Source: Taklimakanibacter sp050246735
GTDB taxonomy: Bacteria; Pseudomonadota; Alphaproteobacteria; Rhizobiales; Aestuariivirgaceae
NCBI GenBank assembly: GCA_050246735.1
Contig: JBFWVM010000015.1
Coordinates: forward strand, 1-64,000
Length of the DNA stretch: 64,000 bases
Reading direction: 5' to 3'
Below the pieces are notes generated by a model that ran no database searches, was not told the DNA's origin, and saw nothing but the letters and a program-made list of their open reading frames with translations. Shown in pieces: positions 9,601 through 18,537 of the stretch. Every line of letters begins with the position of its first letter. Position 1 is the stretch's first letter. Both the position numbers and the translations under genes were made by a program.

Positions 9601-12600
9601 GGCAATGGCGGCGCGGCGAAGGGCGGCGACACGGGCAAGGTCACCATCATGGCCGGTGGCGGCATAGAGGACGGCATCAGCATCACGGCAGTTGGCGGCG
9701 GCACGGTGGTGGCCGGCGGCGCTGGCGGCCACGGTGGCTCGGGCTTCGGCGACACTGGCGGCGATGGCGGCGATGGCGGCGCTGGCGGCGGCATTGGCGC
9801 CATCGGCGATGGCGACAACAATATCGCGGGCGCCGGCGGCGCCGGCGGCAATGGCGGCAGCGCCGACGGCGCGGGCGGCGCGGGCGGCTCGGGCGGCGCG
9901 GGGACTGGCGGCGCAACAGGCGCGGTCAGCATCACGGCGGGGAGCATATCGAGCGGCATCGAGATCACGGGAGTCGGCGGCGGCTCGGTGAGCGGCGGCT
10001 ATGGCGGCGACGGTGGCTCCGGCGAAGGCGGCTATGGCGGCGGCTATGGCGGGGCCGGCGGCAATGGCGGCTTCATTGGCGCGATCAGCGATGGCTCCTA
10101 CAATAGCGCGGGCTCCGGCGGGTCGGGCGGCAATGGCGGCAGCGCCAATGGCGCGGGAGGTGCCGGCGGGTCGGGCGGCGAGGGAACTGGCGGCGGCACG
10201 GGCGCGATCGACATCGATGTGACGGGCGCCATCTCGGGCAGCACGACGATCACATTGCAGGGCGGCGGTGGTGTTTTCGGCGGGGCCGGCGGCAATGGCG
10301 GTCATGGCACTGGCGGTGATGGCGGCGATGGCGGCAATGCCGGCTATGCCGGCAGCATCGGCGGCATTGACTATGGCTTCAACAACAGCGCCGGCACGGG
10401 CGGCGATGGCGGCCATGGCGGCGGCGCCGACGGCATCGGCGGCAATGGCGGCAATGGCGGCGCGGCGTTTGGCGGCGACACGGGCAAGATCAGCATCACG
10501 GCCGGCGCCATGGAGGACGGCATCAACATCACGTCTACTGGCGGAATCTCTGCCGTCGGTGGCGACGGCGGCTACGGCGGCTATGGCATCGGCGTCGGCG
10601 GCGGCTCTGGCTACAATGGCGGCAGTGGCGGCTTCACCGGCGACATCGGCTATGGCTCCTACAATAGCGCGGGCGCCGGCGGCGCCGGCGGCAATGCCGG
10701 CAGCGCCAATGGCGCGGGAGGCTCGGGCGGGTCGGGCGGCGCGGCGATCGGCGGCAGCGCGGGTGAGATCGGCATCGAGGTGACGGGCGCCATAACGGGC
10801 GGCACGGCGATCACATTGCAGGGCGGCGGCGAGGCTTACGGCGGCGCCGGCGGCAATGGCGGCAATGCCTATGGCGGCATTGGCGGCTATGGCGGCCATG
10901 GCGGCTATGGCGGTGGCATCGGCGATATCGGCACCGGCTTCGGCAACAGCGCTGGCGCCGGCGGCGCCGGCGGCGCGGGCGGCAATGCCGACGCCACGGG
11001 CGGCTCTGGCGGCAATGGCGGCGTGGCGATTGGCGGCGACACGGGCAAGGTCACCATCACGGCCGGCGGCAGCATGGAAGGCGGCGTCAGCATCACGACA
11101 GTTGGCGGCGGCACGGTGGTGGCCGGCGGCGCTGGCGGTCACGGTGGCTCGGGCGTCGGCGGCAGTGGCGGATACGGCTCTTATACCTTCGGCTATAGCG
11201 GCGGCGCTGGCGGCGGCATTGGCGCCATCGGCGATGGCGACAACAATATCGCCGGCGACGGCGGCATTGGCGGCAAGGGCGGCAGCGCCGACGGCACGGG
11301 CGGCACCGGCGGCAATGGCGGCGCGGGATTTGGCGGCGACACGGGCGCGATCGGCATCACGGCCGATGGCGTGTCGGGCGGCATCGACATCACGACGGTT
11401 GGCGGCGGTGATGTAAGCGGTGGTTATGGTGGGGATGGCGGTTCTGGCGAAGGCGGCGAATATGCCGGCAGCGGCGGGTATGGCGGCAATGGCGGCTTCG
11501 TCGGCGAGATCAGTGATGGATCGTACAATCGTGCGGGCTCCGGCGGCGCCGGCGGCAATGGCGGCAGCGCCAATGGCGCGGGAGGTGCCGGCGGGTCGGG
11601 TGGCGCTGCGATCGGCGGCGACACGGGCGCGATCGACATCGATGTGACGGGCGCCATCTCGGGCAGCACGACGATCACGTCGGTCGGCGGCGGCAGCATT
11701 TTCGGTGGCGCCGGCGGCAATGGCGGTCATGGCACCGGCTATGGCCGCGCCAACGGCTATGGCGGCAATGGCGGCTATGGCGGGTATGCCGGCAGCATTG
11801 GCGGCATCGATTATGGCTTCAACAACAGCGCCGGCACGGGTGGGTCCGGCGGCAATGCCGGCGGCGCCGACGGCACCGGCGGCAATGGGGGCAATGGCGG
11901 CAGGGCGATTGGCGGCGACACGGGCAAGATCAGCATCACGGCCGATGCCATGCAGGACGGCATCAGCATCACGGCCGTTGGCGGCGCCTCGGTTGTCGGC
12001 GGCGCCGGCGGCTACGGCGGCTATGGCATCGGCGGCAAGGCCGGCTATGGCGGCAACAGCGGCGGTGGCGGCTTCACCGGCGAGATCGGCTATGGCTCCT
12101 ACAATAGCGCGGGCGCCGGCGGGGCCGGCGGCAATGGCGGCAGCGCCAATGGCGCGGGGGGCTCGGGCGGGTCGGGCGGCGCTGCGATCGGCGGCGACAC
12201 GGGCGCGATCGACATCGAGGTGACGGGCGCCATCGCCGGCGGCACGGCGATCACGCAGCAGGGCGGCGGCGAGGCTTACGGCGGCGCCGGCGGTGACGGC
12301 GGCAATGGCTATGGCGGCTATGGCGGCAATGGCGGTTTTGGCGGCACTGGCGGCGGCATCGGCGACATCGGCACCGGCTCCGACAACACCGCGGGCGCCG
12401 GCGGCGCCGGCGGCGCGGGCGGCAATGCCGACGGCACGGGCGACTCCGGTGGCAATGGCGGCGTGGCGGTTGGCGGCGACACGGGCAAGGTCACTATCGC
12501 GGCCGGCAGCATAGCGGGTGGCATCAACATCGCGACAGTTGGCGGCGGCACGGTGGTGGTCGGCGGCGCCGGCGGTTATGGTGGCTCCGGCTACGGCGGA

Positions 12601-15600
12601 ACTGGCGGCGGCGCTGGCGACTTATATGGCGGCGGCGCCGGCGGCGGCATCGGCGCCATCGGCGATGGCGACAACAATATCGCCGGCGACGGTGGGGCCG
12701 GCGGCAAGGGCGGCAGCGCCGACGGAACGGGCGGCTCGGGCGGCAATGGCGGCGCGGGAATTGGCGGCGACACGGGCGCGATCAGCATCACGGCTGGTGG
12801 CATATCGAGCGGCATCGACATCACCACACTTGGCGGTGGTGAGGTGAGAGGCGGCGACGGCGGCAACGGGGGCTCCGGCGAAGGCGGCTCTGCCACTTAT
12901 GGCGGGTATGGCGGCAATGGCGGCTTCGTCGGCGAGATCAGTGATGGATCGTACAATCGTGCGGGCGCCGGCGGCGCCGGCGGCAACGGCGGCAGCGCCA
13001 ATGGCGCGGGCGCCTCGGGCGGGTCGGGCGGCGACGGGATCGGCGGCGACACGGGCGCGATCGACATCGTGGTGAATGGCGCCATCTCGGGCAGCACGAC
13101 GATCACATTGCAGGGTGGCGCCAATGTCTACGGCGGCGCCGGCGGGAACGGCGGTCATGGCTATGGCGGCAGCGGCGGCAATGCCGGCGAGGATGGCGGC
13201 TATGCCGGCAGCATCGGCAGCATTGATTACGGCTCCAACAACAGCGCCGGCGCTGGCGGGACCGGCGGCAATGGCGGCGGCGCCGACGGCGCCGGCGGCA
13301 ATGGCGGCAATGGCGGCAGGGCGATCGGCGGCGACACGGGCAAGATCAGCATCACGGCCGATGCCATTGAGGATGGCATCGTCATCACGGCCGTTGGCGG
13401 CGCCTCGGTTACCGGCGGCGCCGGCGGTTACGGCAATTACGGCATGGCCGGCACGGGCGGGACTGGCGGCTACGGCGGCAGTGGCGGCTTCACCGGCGAC
13501 ATCGGTTATGGCTCTTACAACAGCGCGGGAGCTGGCGGGGCCGGCGGCGATGGCGGCAATGCCAATAGCTCGGGAGGCTCGGGCGGATCGGGCGGCGCGG
13601 CGACCGGCGGCGGCACGGGTGAGATCGACATCGAGGTGACGGGCGCCATCACCGGCGGCACGACGATCACGCAGCAGGGCGGCGGCCAGGTCTACGGCGG
13701 CACTGGCGCCAACGGCGGCAATGCCTTTGTCGGGGCCGGCGGCAGTGGCGGCGCTGGCGGCTATGGCGGCAGCATCGGCGATATCGCCAGAGGCGATAGC
13801 AATAGCGCGGGGGCCGGCGGGTCTGGCGGCAATGGCGGCAACGCCGACGGCGCAGGCGGCTCGGGTGGATCGGGCGGCGCTGCAAAGGGCGGCGACACGG
13901 GCGCGATCAGCATCTATGCGATGGGCGCCATCACCGGCGGCATGACGATCACGCTGGTCGGCGGCGGCCAGGTCTATGGCGGCAGTGGCGGGAACGGCGG
14001 CAATGGCACTGGCGGCACCGGCGGCAATGGCGGCGCCGGCGGCGCCGGCGGCGGGCTTGGTGACATTGCGACGGCCGATACTTCATATAGCAACAGCGCC
14101 GGTGCCGGCGGCGCGGGTGGCCGTGGCGGCGCTGCCGATGGCACGGGCGGGGCGGGTGGCGCCGGCGGCGAGGCCAGGGGCGGCAACACGGGCGCGATCG
14201 CCATCACGGCGGATCGAATTGAGGGTGGACTGGAGATCACGGCTTTTGGCGGGGGCACCAGCGCCAGTGGCGGCGCGGTGCATGGCGGCAGCGGCTATAA
14301 TGGCGGCACTGGCACTGGCGGCTATGGCGGCAACGGCGGGGCTGGAAGCTATGGCGGCGGCATGGGCGCCGTCGTCGATGCGGATGGCAATATTGCCGGC
14401 AATGGCGGCAATGGCGGCGCTGGTGGCAGCGCCGACGGCACGGGCGGGTCGGGTGGATCGGGTGGCGCGGCCTGGGGTGGCGGCACAGGCTCGATCAGCA
14501 TCGATGTGGCCGGCGCCCTGCTTGGCGGCACGACGATCTCGACTTACGGCGGCTGGGCTTATGGCGGTAATGGCGGCTATGGCGGCTATGGCTATGGCGG
14601 CACCGGCGGCGCCGGCGGCGCCGGCGGCGATGGCGGCGGCATAGGCGCTATCGGAGAAATCGCGGGCTATGGTTTTGGCCAGAACAACAGTGCCGGCGCC
14701 GGCGGCGATGCCGACGGCGGCACTGCCAATGGCACAGGCGGCTCGGGCGGCAATGGCGGCGCGGCCTATGGCGGCGATGTGGGCGCCATCACCATCACGG
14801 CGGGTGGAACGGACGGAATCACCATCACGGCGGAAGGTGGCGGCGCTGAAGGCGGGACTGGGTATGATGGCGGCTCTGGCACCGGCCTCACCGGCGGCCT
14901 TGGCGGCGTCGGCGGCCTCGGCGGCGGCATCCTCGGCGTCAACAACGGCAGTTCCAACGGGAACGGCGCCGGCCGCGGCGGCAATGGCGGTGCCGGCGGA
15001 TCGGCCAATGGCACAGGCGGCAACGGCGGCAATGGCGGCGCGGCCTTCGGCGGTGACGTAGGACCGATCACCGTCAACCTGGCTGGCACGAGCACCGGCA
15101 CGATTGTCATCACGGGAACGGGTGGCGATGCCATCGGCGGTGACGCTGGTGCTGGCGGCAGTGGCACAGGTGGTAGCGGCGGCAACGGTGGCGGCGGCGG
15201 CGGCGGCGGTGGAATCGGCGGCGCTATCGCCGGATTCGACAATTCCGGCGGCAATGGCGGCAACGGCGGGAACGGCGGCAACGCCAATGGCTCCGGCGGG
15301 ACCGGCGGCCGTGGCGGCGATGCAACAGGCGGCAGCGTCAATATCGGCGTGAACAACAATGGCAACATGGAGACCGCCAACGATACCATCACCGTCGGCG
15401 CCTATGGCGGCAATGCCTATGGTGGCGACGGAGGCGGCGGCGGCGCGGCATATGGCGGGACCGGCGGCATCGGCGGCGCCGGCGGCGACGGCGGCGTGGG
15501 CCAGATTGGCGGCAATGGCGGCTATGGCGGCGACGGCGGCAGCGGCGATGCTTTCGGCGGCAATGGCGGCGACGGCGGCAATGCGACAGGTGGCGACGCC

Positions 15601-17976
15601 AATGTCGATGTCGCCAATGGCGGCACGATCACCACGACCGGAGATACGTCCAGCGCCATCGTCGTGACGGCTTCGAGCGGCAATGCCGCTGGCGGCATCG
15701 GCGGCATCGGCGGTTACGCAACGGTCGGCACCGGCGGCGCTGGCGGCAATGGCGGCAATGGCGCCGCGGCTAATGGCAATGGCGGCGATGGCGGCGATGC
15801 GACGGGCGGCGACGCTTTCGCCGGTGACGGCGGCGATGGCGGCAACGGCACCGGCGGCAACGTCAATGTCACCGTGACGAACAACGCCAACATTTTCGGC
15901 ACCGGCACGGGCACCAACGGCATCGTCATCACGACGACGACCGGCACCGGAACCGGCGGGGCTGCAGGTGGCGGCGGAGGTGCCGGGGGTGTTGGCGCGA
16001 CCGCTGCTGGCGGCTCGGGCGGGACCGCCGTTGGCTACGGAGATCCTGGTGCCGATGGCTCGACCGATGACTCCGTGGAATTTGTTAACGGTGAAGCAGG
16101 CGATTCTGGAGAAAACACGCATGGCAGCGCGCTGATTACCGTCAACAACAATGGGCTGTTGGACGTGAACGGCGCCGGCGCCCTGGTGACGGCCAATGGC
16201 GACAACAGCACCATCGTGGCGAACAACACCGGCAATTTCTTCGGTGGCACTGTCGGCCTGCGGCTGACGACGACGAGCCTGACGGCCGGCGGTTCGGACA
16301 TCAAGGTCAATAATTCGGGCTTCCTGACGGCGGATTCGCTGTTCGCGATCGATGCCAAGGGAGCCTCGACCGAGGTCATGAACACGGGCACGGTGCTGGG
16401 CTTCATCGACCTGACCGATGAGGGCGACACGTTCGACAATGACGGCGGCTTGTTCGAAGCGCGGCTGACATCGGATTTCCGGCTCGGCGACGACGTCTTC
16501 AACAACACGAATGGCGGCGTGGTGCGCACGGCGGAAGATCCGAACGCCGAAGAGAACGTGTCCTTCGTCAATCTCGAGCACTTCAACAATCTGGGCGGCA
16601 CGATCTCGCTGGTCGACGGCGGCAACAATATCGACACGTTCACGCTGTCCGGGCCGACGCAATATGTCGGCAACAATGGCGGTCTCGCGGTCGATGCCTT
16701 CCTGGCGCCGCCGGCGGACGGCAAGTCGGACATGCTGATCATCAACGGCACGACCGAGGGCAACACCAGGCTCTTCGTCAACCTGACCAACCCGATCGGC
16801 AGCTCGGCCAACACCGAGGGCATACCGGTGGTGCAGGTGGCGGGAGAGGGCAACACCGGCGCGGGGGACTTCAACCTGCCGGGCGGCGTGCTCAATGCCG
16901 GCTTCCTCGCCTGGAAGCTCCGGCTCGACACGAGCGGCGTCGATGACGTGCATGAGCTCTATACCGCAGGCCTTGGCGCCGGCGCCTACGAGTTCGCCGC
17001 CGGCATCACCGGCATGCAGGACATCTGGTACCAGACGGCGGGCACGCTGCTGCAGCGGCAGGCCGATCTCAGGCCGATCATCGGGTCGACGCAGGTGACG
17101 CCGGTGGCGGACTTCGCCGAACCGGTGGAGCCGACGCCTCTCGCCAACATCACGCCCGGCTTCTGGCTGAAGGGTGTCGGCGCGTGGATCAATCGCGACC
17201 AGGATGAAGACAACGATGTGGTGACCGACCGCGACCAGTCGATCTATGGCGTCTTCGCGGGCTTCGACTTCGGCACGGAGGACCTCAACGAGCAGGGCGA
17301 TGTGCTGTTGTTCGGATTGCTCGCGGGCTATATCCACTCCGATCTCGACTTCGACTCGACGAACACGGAATGGACCTACAAGGGCCCCTCGATCGGCGCC
17401 TATGCGACCTATCTCGACCATGCCTTCTATGCCGATGCGCTGGTGAAGGCAGATTTCCTCGACATCGACATCGATGCCGACGATCTGGCCCCCGAGGAGG
17501 ACAGTGCCGACACCGATGCCTTCAACATCGGCGGGCGGATCGACACGGGCTACAAGATGGGCGAGACGTGGTTCGTCGATCCGCAGGCGACGCTGGCGGT
17601 GGTCTATACCGACATCGACGATGTCGACGACATCTTCGGCGGCTCTGTCGACTTCGACGATTCGACGAGCGTCAGGGGCCGTCTGGGCCTGAGGGTCGGC
17701 TACGAGGAGACCGACAGCACCGGCGCCGTGTTCGGGGGCGATGTGACGGCGAGCGTGTGGCAGGAGTTCAACGGCGACAACGATGTCACGATCTTTGCGC
17801 CTGGCTTCGGACCGTCCGGCGCGTCGGACGACCCGGGCACGACCTTCGGCGACATCTCCGTCGGCTTCAACATGGTGGCGCCGGAGGGCTGGTCGGGCTT
17901 CTTGCGCGGCAACTACCAGTTCGCCGACGACTACGAAGCGTGGAGCGGCAATGCCGGCGTGAGATATTCGTGGTAG
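6691..17976 (+). CDS. Giant glycine-rich autotransporter (AT1) with higher-order passenger repeats
   Basis: This protein of about 3761 aa (type Va secretion) reaches the cell surface. The ATG at 6691 follows a GAGGGG ribosome site; an in-frame TTG at 6628 is possible. A signal peptide is clear, with a hydrophobic core around LLCCTALASSMFF and a likely cut after GLAQA. The passenger holds about 32 units, each a short beta-strand segment such as TGAIDIEVTGAITGGTTIT joined by Gly-Gly-X linkers. From about 16080 the repeats give way to a non-repetitive passenger end (NSTIVANNTGN, EHFNNLGG). The pertactin-like autotransporter barrel occupies roughly the last 280 residues (from ITPGFWLKGVGAW) and ends in aromatic NAGVRYSW. 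The IalB gene follows after 30 bp. A function in adhesion, aggregation or biofilm is inferred from architecture only. Confidence 0.9.
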   Translation: MTRRALISNPRNSLAASKPVFPVKHQVLLCCTALASSMFFSGLAQADVTGAPGSNGASSSPPAQLQIDIFFSPAGAVPPTTGTDANGTNGGPGGDGDASAEAGGPGGPGGPGGPGGNGGTGGAGESESGFGGAGGNGGYATGGDSATINIDITGDLGGNTSITSTGGTGTGGNGGSGGFGYGGTGAAGGNGGNGGAIDSGIGGNGGAGGLGGNANGAGGNGGAGGAGTGGDSGPITIDATGNILGTTTITSTGGTATGGNGGAGSYGHGGTGGAGGNGSYGGGTGNISGAYNYNAGAGGSGGKGGDGDGWGGSGGSAGAANGGNTGAISITADGIGDDIVITAAGGGSATGGAGGNGSYGIGGTGGAGGNGSNGGFIGNIGYGSYNSAGSGGAGGAGGSANGTGGSGGSGGAAIGGSRGAIGIEVTGAITGAITITQAGGGQSYGGTGGNAGTGYADVGGAGGNGGYGASIGSIGYGFYNSAGAGAAGGAGGNADGTGGSGGNGGAAKGGDAGTVTITAGGGIEDGITLTLSGGGSVAAGGDGGYGGSGFGGTGGAGGNGGDGGGIGAIGDGDHNSAGPGGYGGNGGSADGTGGTGGNGGAGTGGATGAVSIAADSISNGISIAEAGGGSVSGSDGGDGGSGEGGGAGNAGNAGNGGFAGAISDGSYNSAGTGGAGGNGGSANGAGGAGGSGGVGTGGSAGAVDIDVTGAITGSTTIALAGGGDVFGGIGGNGGHGSGGIAGHGGNAGYAGSIDGIDYGFNNSAGTGGDGGHGGGADGIGGSGGNGGAGFGGDTGKISITAGAMEDGINITAAGGASVIGGAGGYGGYGIGGKAGNGGNGGGGGFTGGIGYGSYNSAGAGGAGGNGGSANGAGGSGGSGGDATGGSAGEVDIEVTGAITGGTTISQAGGGQAYGGAGGDGGNGNGDTGGYGGNGGDGGGIGDIGMGFDNTAGSGGAGGAGGNADGSGGSGGNGGAAKGGDTGKVTIMAGGGIEDGISITAVGGGTVVAGGAGGHGGSGFGDTGGDGGDGGAGGGIGAIGDGDNNIAGAGGAGGNGGSADGAGGAGGSGGAGTGGATGAVSITAGSISSGIEITGVGGGSVSGGYGGDGGSGEGGYGGGYGGAGGNGGFIGAISDGSYNSAGSGGSGGNGGSANGAGGAGGSGGEGTGGGTGAIDIDVTGAISGSTTITLQGGGGVFGGAGGNGGHGTGGDGGDGGNAGYAGSIGGIDYGFNNSAGTGGDGGHGGGADGIGGNGGNGGAAFGGDTGKISITAGAMEDGINITSTGGISAVGGDGGYGGYGIGVGGGSGYNGGSGGFTGDIGYGSYNSAGAGGAGGNAGSANGAGGSGGSGGAAIGGSAGEIGIEVTGAITGGTAITLQGGGEAYGGAGGNGGNAYGGIGGYGGHGGYGGGIGDIGTGFGNSAGAGGAGGAGGNADATGGSGGNGGVAIGGDTGKVTITAGGSMEGGVSITTVGGGTVVAGGAGGHGGSGVGGSGGYGSYTFGYSGGAGGGIGAIGDGDNNIAGDGGIGGKGGSADGTGGTGGNGGAGFGGDTGAIGITADGVSGGIDITTVGGGDVSGGYGGDGGSGEGGEYAGSGGYGGNGGFVGEISDGSYNRAGSGGAGGNGGSANGAGGAGGSGGAAIGGDTGAIDIDVTGAISGSTTITSVGGGSIFGGAGGNGGHGTGYGRANGYGGNGGYGGYAGSIGGIDYGFNNSAGTGGSGGNAGGADGTGGNGGNGGRAIGGDTGKISITADAMQDGISITAVGGASVVGGAGGYGGYGIGGKAGYGGNSGGGGFTGEIGYGSYNSAGAGGAGGNGGSANGAGGSGGSGGAAIGGDTGAIDIEVTGAIAGGTAITQQGGGEAYGGAGGDGGNGYGGYGGNGGFGGTGGGIGDIGTGSDNTAGAGGAGGAGGNADGTGDSGGNGGVAVGGDTGKVTIAAGSIAGGINIATVGGGTVVVGGAGGYGGSGYGGTGGGAGDLYGGGAGGGIGAIGDGDNNIAGDGGAGGKGGSADGTGGSGGNGGAGIGGDTGAISITAGGISSGIDITTLGGGEVRGGDGGNGGSGEGGSATYGGYGGNGGFVGEISDGSYNRAGAGGAGGNGGSANGAGASGGSGGDGIGGDTGAIDIVVNGAISGSTTITLQGGANVYGGAGGNGGHGYGGSGGNAGEDGGYAGSIGSIDYGSNNSAGAGGTGGNGGGADGAGGNGGNGGRAIGGDTGKISITADAIEDGIVITAVGGASVTGGAGGYGNYGMAGTGGTGGYGGSGGFTGDIGYGSYNSAGAGGAGGDGGNANSSGGSGGSGGAATGGGTGEIDIEVTGAITGGTTITQQGGGQVYGGTGANGGNAFVGAGGSGGAGGYGGSIGDIARGDSNSAGAGGSGGNGGNADGAGGSGGSGGAAKGGDTGAISIYAMGAITGGMTITLVGGGQVYGGSGGNGGNGTGGTGGNGGAGGAGGGLGDIATADTSYSNSAGAGGAGGRGGAADGTGGAGGAGGEARGGNTGAIAITADRIEGGLEITAFGGGTSASGGAVHGGSGYNGGTGTGGYGGNGGAGSYGGGMGAVVDADGNIAGNGGNGGAGGSADGTGGSGGSGGAAWGGGTGSISIDVAGALLGGTTISTYGGWAYGGNGGYGGYGYGGTGGAGGAGGDGGGIGAIGEIAGYGFGQNNSAGAGGDADGGTANGTGGSGGNGGAAYGGDVGAITITAGGTDGITITAEGGGAEGGTGYDGGSGTGLTGGLGGVGGLGGGILGVNNGSSNGNGAGRGGNGGAGGSANGTGGNGGNGGAAFGGDVGPITVNLAGTSTGTIVITGTGGDAIGGDAGAGGSGTGGSGGNGGGGGGGGGIGGAIAGFDNSGGNGGNGGNGGNANGSGGTGGRGGDATGGSVNIGVNNNGNMETANDTITVGAYGGNAYGGDGGGGGAAYGGTGGIGGAGGDGGVGQIGGNGGYGGDGGSGDAFGGNGGDGGNATGGDANVDVANGGTITTTGDTSSAIVVTASSGNAAGGIGGIGGYATVGTGGAGGNGGNGAAANGNGGDGGDATGGDAFAGDGGDGGNGTGGNVNVTVTNNANIFGTGTGTNGIVITTTTGTGTGGAAGGGGGAGGVGATAAGGSGGTAVGYGDPGADGSTDDSVEFVNGEAGDSGENTHGSALITVNNNGLLDVNGAGALVTANGDNSTIVANNTGNFFGGTVGLRLTTTSLTAGGSDIKVNNSGFLTADSLFAIDAKGASTEVMNTGTVLGFIDLTDEGDTFDNDGGLFEARLTSDFRLGDDVFNNTNGGVVRTAEDPNAEENVSFVNLEHFNNLGGTISLVDGGNNIDTFTLSGPTQYVGNNGGLAVDAFLAPPADGKSDMLIINGTTEGNTRLFVNLTNPIGSSANTEGIPVVQVAGEGNTGAGDFNLPGGVLNAGFLAWKLRLDTSGVDDVHELYTAGLGAGAYEFAAGITGMQDIWYQTAGTLLQRQADLRPIIGSTQVTPVADFAEPVEPTPLANITPGFWLKGVGAWINRDQDEDNDVVTDRDQSIYGVFAGFDFGTEDLNEQGDVLLFGLLAGYIHSDLDFDSTNTEWTYKGPSIGAYATYLDHAFYADALVKADFLDIDIDADDLAPEEDSADTDAFNIGGRIDTGYKMGETWFVDPQATLAVVYTDIDDVDDIFGGSVDFDDSTSVRGRLGLRVGYEETDSTGAVFGGDVTASVWQEFNGDNDVTIFAPGFGPSGASDDPGTTFGDISVGFNMVAPEGWSGFLRGNYQFADDYEAWSGNAGVRYSW
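7831..13503 (+). repeat. Higher-order repeat of about 1.41 kb, four tandem copies inside AT1
   Basis: Five distinguishable units recur in fixed order, tagged by IGYGSYNSAG, IGDIG, IGAIGDGDNN, ISDGSYN and IDYGFNNSAG. The first tag, GGCTATGG or a close variant, starts at 7831, 9238, 10648, 12088 and 13504. The spacings are therefore 1407, 1410, 1440 and 1416 bp, all multiples of three. Each block encodes about 470 aa, or five units of about 94 aa. After 13504 the order decays into non-matching units. The pattern implies growth by unequal exchange of whole five-unit blocks. Confidence 0.9.
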
Positions 17977-18006
17977 TGGATCGTCGCTGAGCCGAAGGCA
18001 GGACCA

Positions 18007-18534
18007 ATGACCCCGGCCCGGCTCTTGCGCATCGGCGGTGCGGGCGCTCTTCTGGGGGCTGTCGTTGCCGCGGGCGTCATGGCCGTGCAATCTCAGGAAG
18101 CTGCGGATCCGGGCAGGCAGAAGCAGGCCATTCCGTGGACGAGCACCTGCACATCTCCGGGCCGCGGGCTTGCGGCCGAATGCGCTCTGCAACAGCGGGC
18201 AATTCTCAACAAGACCCGCCGGGTCATCGGCATGATCACCATCCGGGTTCCTTCCGAGACAAAAAGGCCGGTCATGATGATACAGACGCCGCTCGGCCTG
18301 TTCCTGCCCGCCGGCGTCGACGTCGACGTCGACGGCGACATGGCGCAGAACTACCCGTTCCAAAGCTGCAACGGCAATGGCTGCTATGTGGGCTTTCCCA
18401 TTCCGGACAAGCTTCTGGCCCGCATGTTCAAGGGCGGCAGGCTCAATGTTTCCTTCCAGTATGTGAGCAGGAAGCGGCTCACCTTGCCCATGTCGTTGGT
18501 CGGCTTCTCCGAAGCCTATGATCGGATCAAGTAG
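18007..18534 (+). CDS. Invasion-associated locus B (IalB) family protein
   Basis: This 175-aa protein belongs to the IalB family (PF06776), exported proteins common in Hyphomicrobiales. An N-terminal hydrophobic segment (residues about 8-28, GGAGALLGAVVAAGVMAV) serves as signal or anchor. The mature part has a first cysteine pair (TSTCTSPGRGLAAEC) and a second (SCNGNGC), with the family core of a hydrophobic strand, LPAGVDVDVDG, between them. It lies 30 bp after the giant autotransporter and is probably co-transcribed. It could help outer-membrane folding or act independently; the sequence does not decide. Confidence 0.82.
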   Translation: MTPARLLRIGGAGALLGAVVAAGVMAVQSQEAADPGRQKQAIPWTSTCTSPGRGLAAECALQQRAILNKTRRVIGMITIRVPSETKRPVMMIQTPLGLFLPAGVDVDVDGDMAQNYPFQSCNGNGCYVGFPIPDKLLARMFKGGRLNVSFQYVSRKRLTLPMSLVGFSEAYDRIK

Positions 18535-18537
18535 GAA

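Noticed and set aside
7000..16000. CRISPR-like regular repetition
   Set aside because: The repeats keep reading frame, vary in sequence like protein repeats and have no constant repeat with unique spacers; no cas genes are near.
6691..17976. Mycobacterial PE_PGRS protein (horizontal gain or contamination)
   Set aside because: There is no PE domain. The protein has a Gram-negative signal peptide and autotransporter barrel and is flanked by alphaproteobacterial genes.
14083..18363. Very long open frame antisense to AT1 (over 1400 codons), and others such as 8611-11730
   Set aside because: They mirror the low-complexity GGC-rich sense strand, are made of Ala/Arg/Asp runs and lack any domain. 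The sense frame has signal peptide, repeats and barrel.
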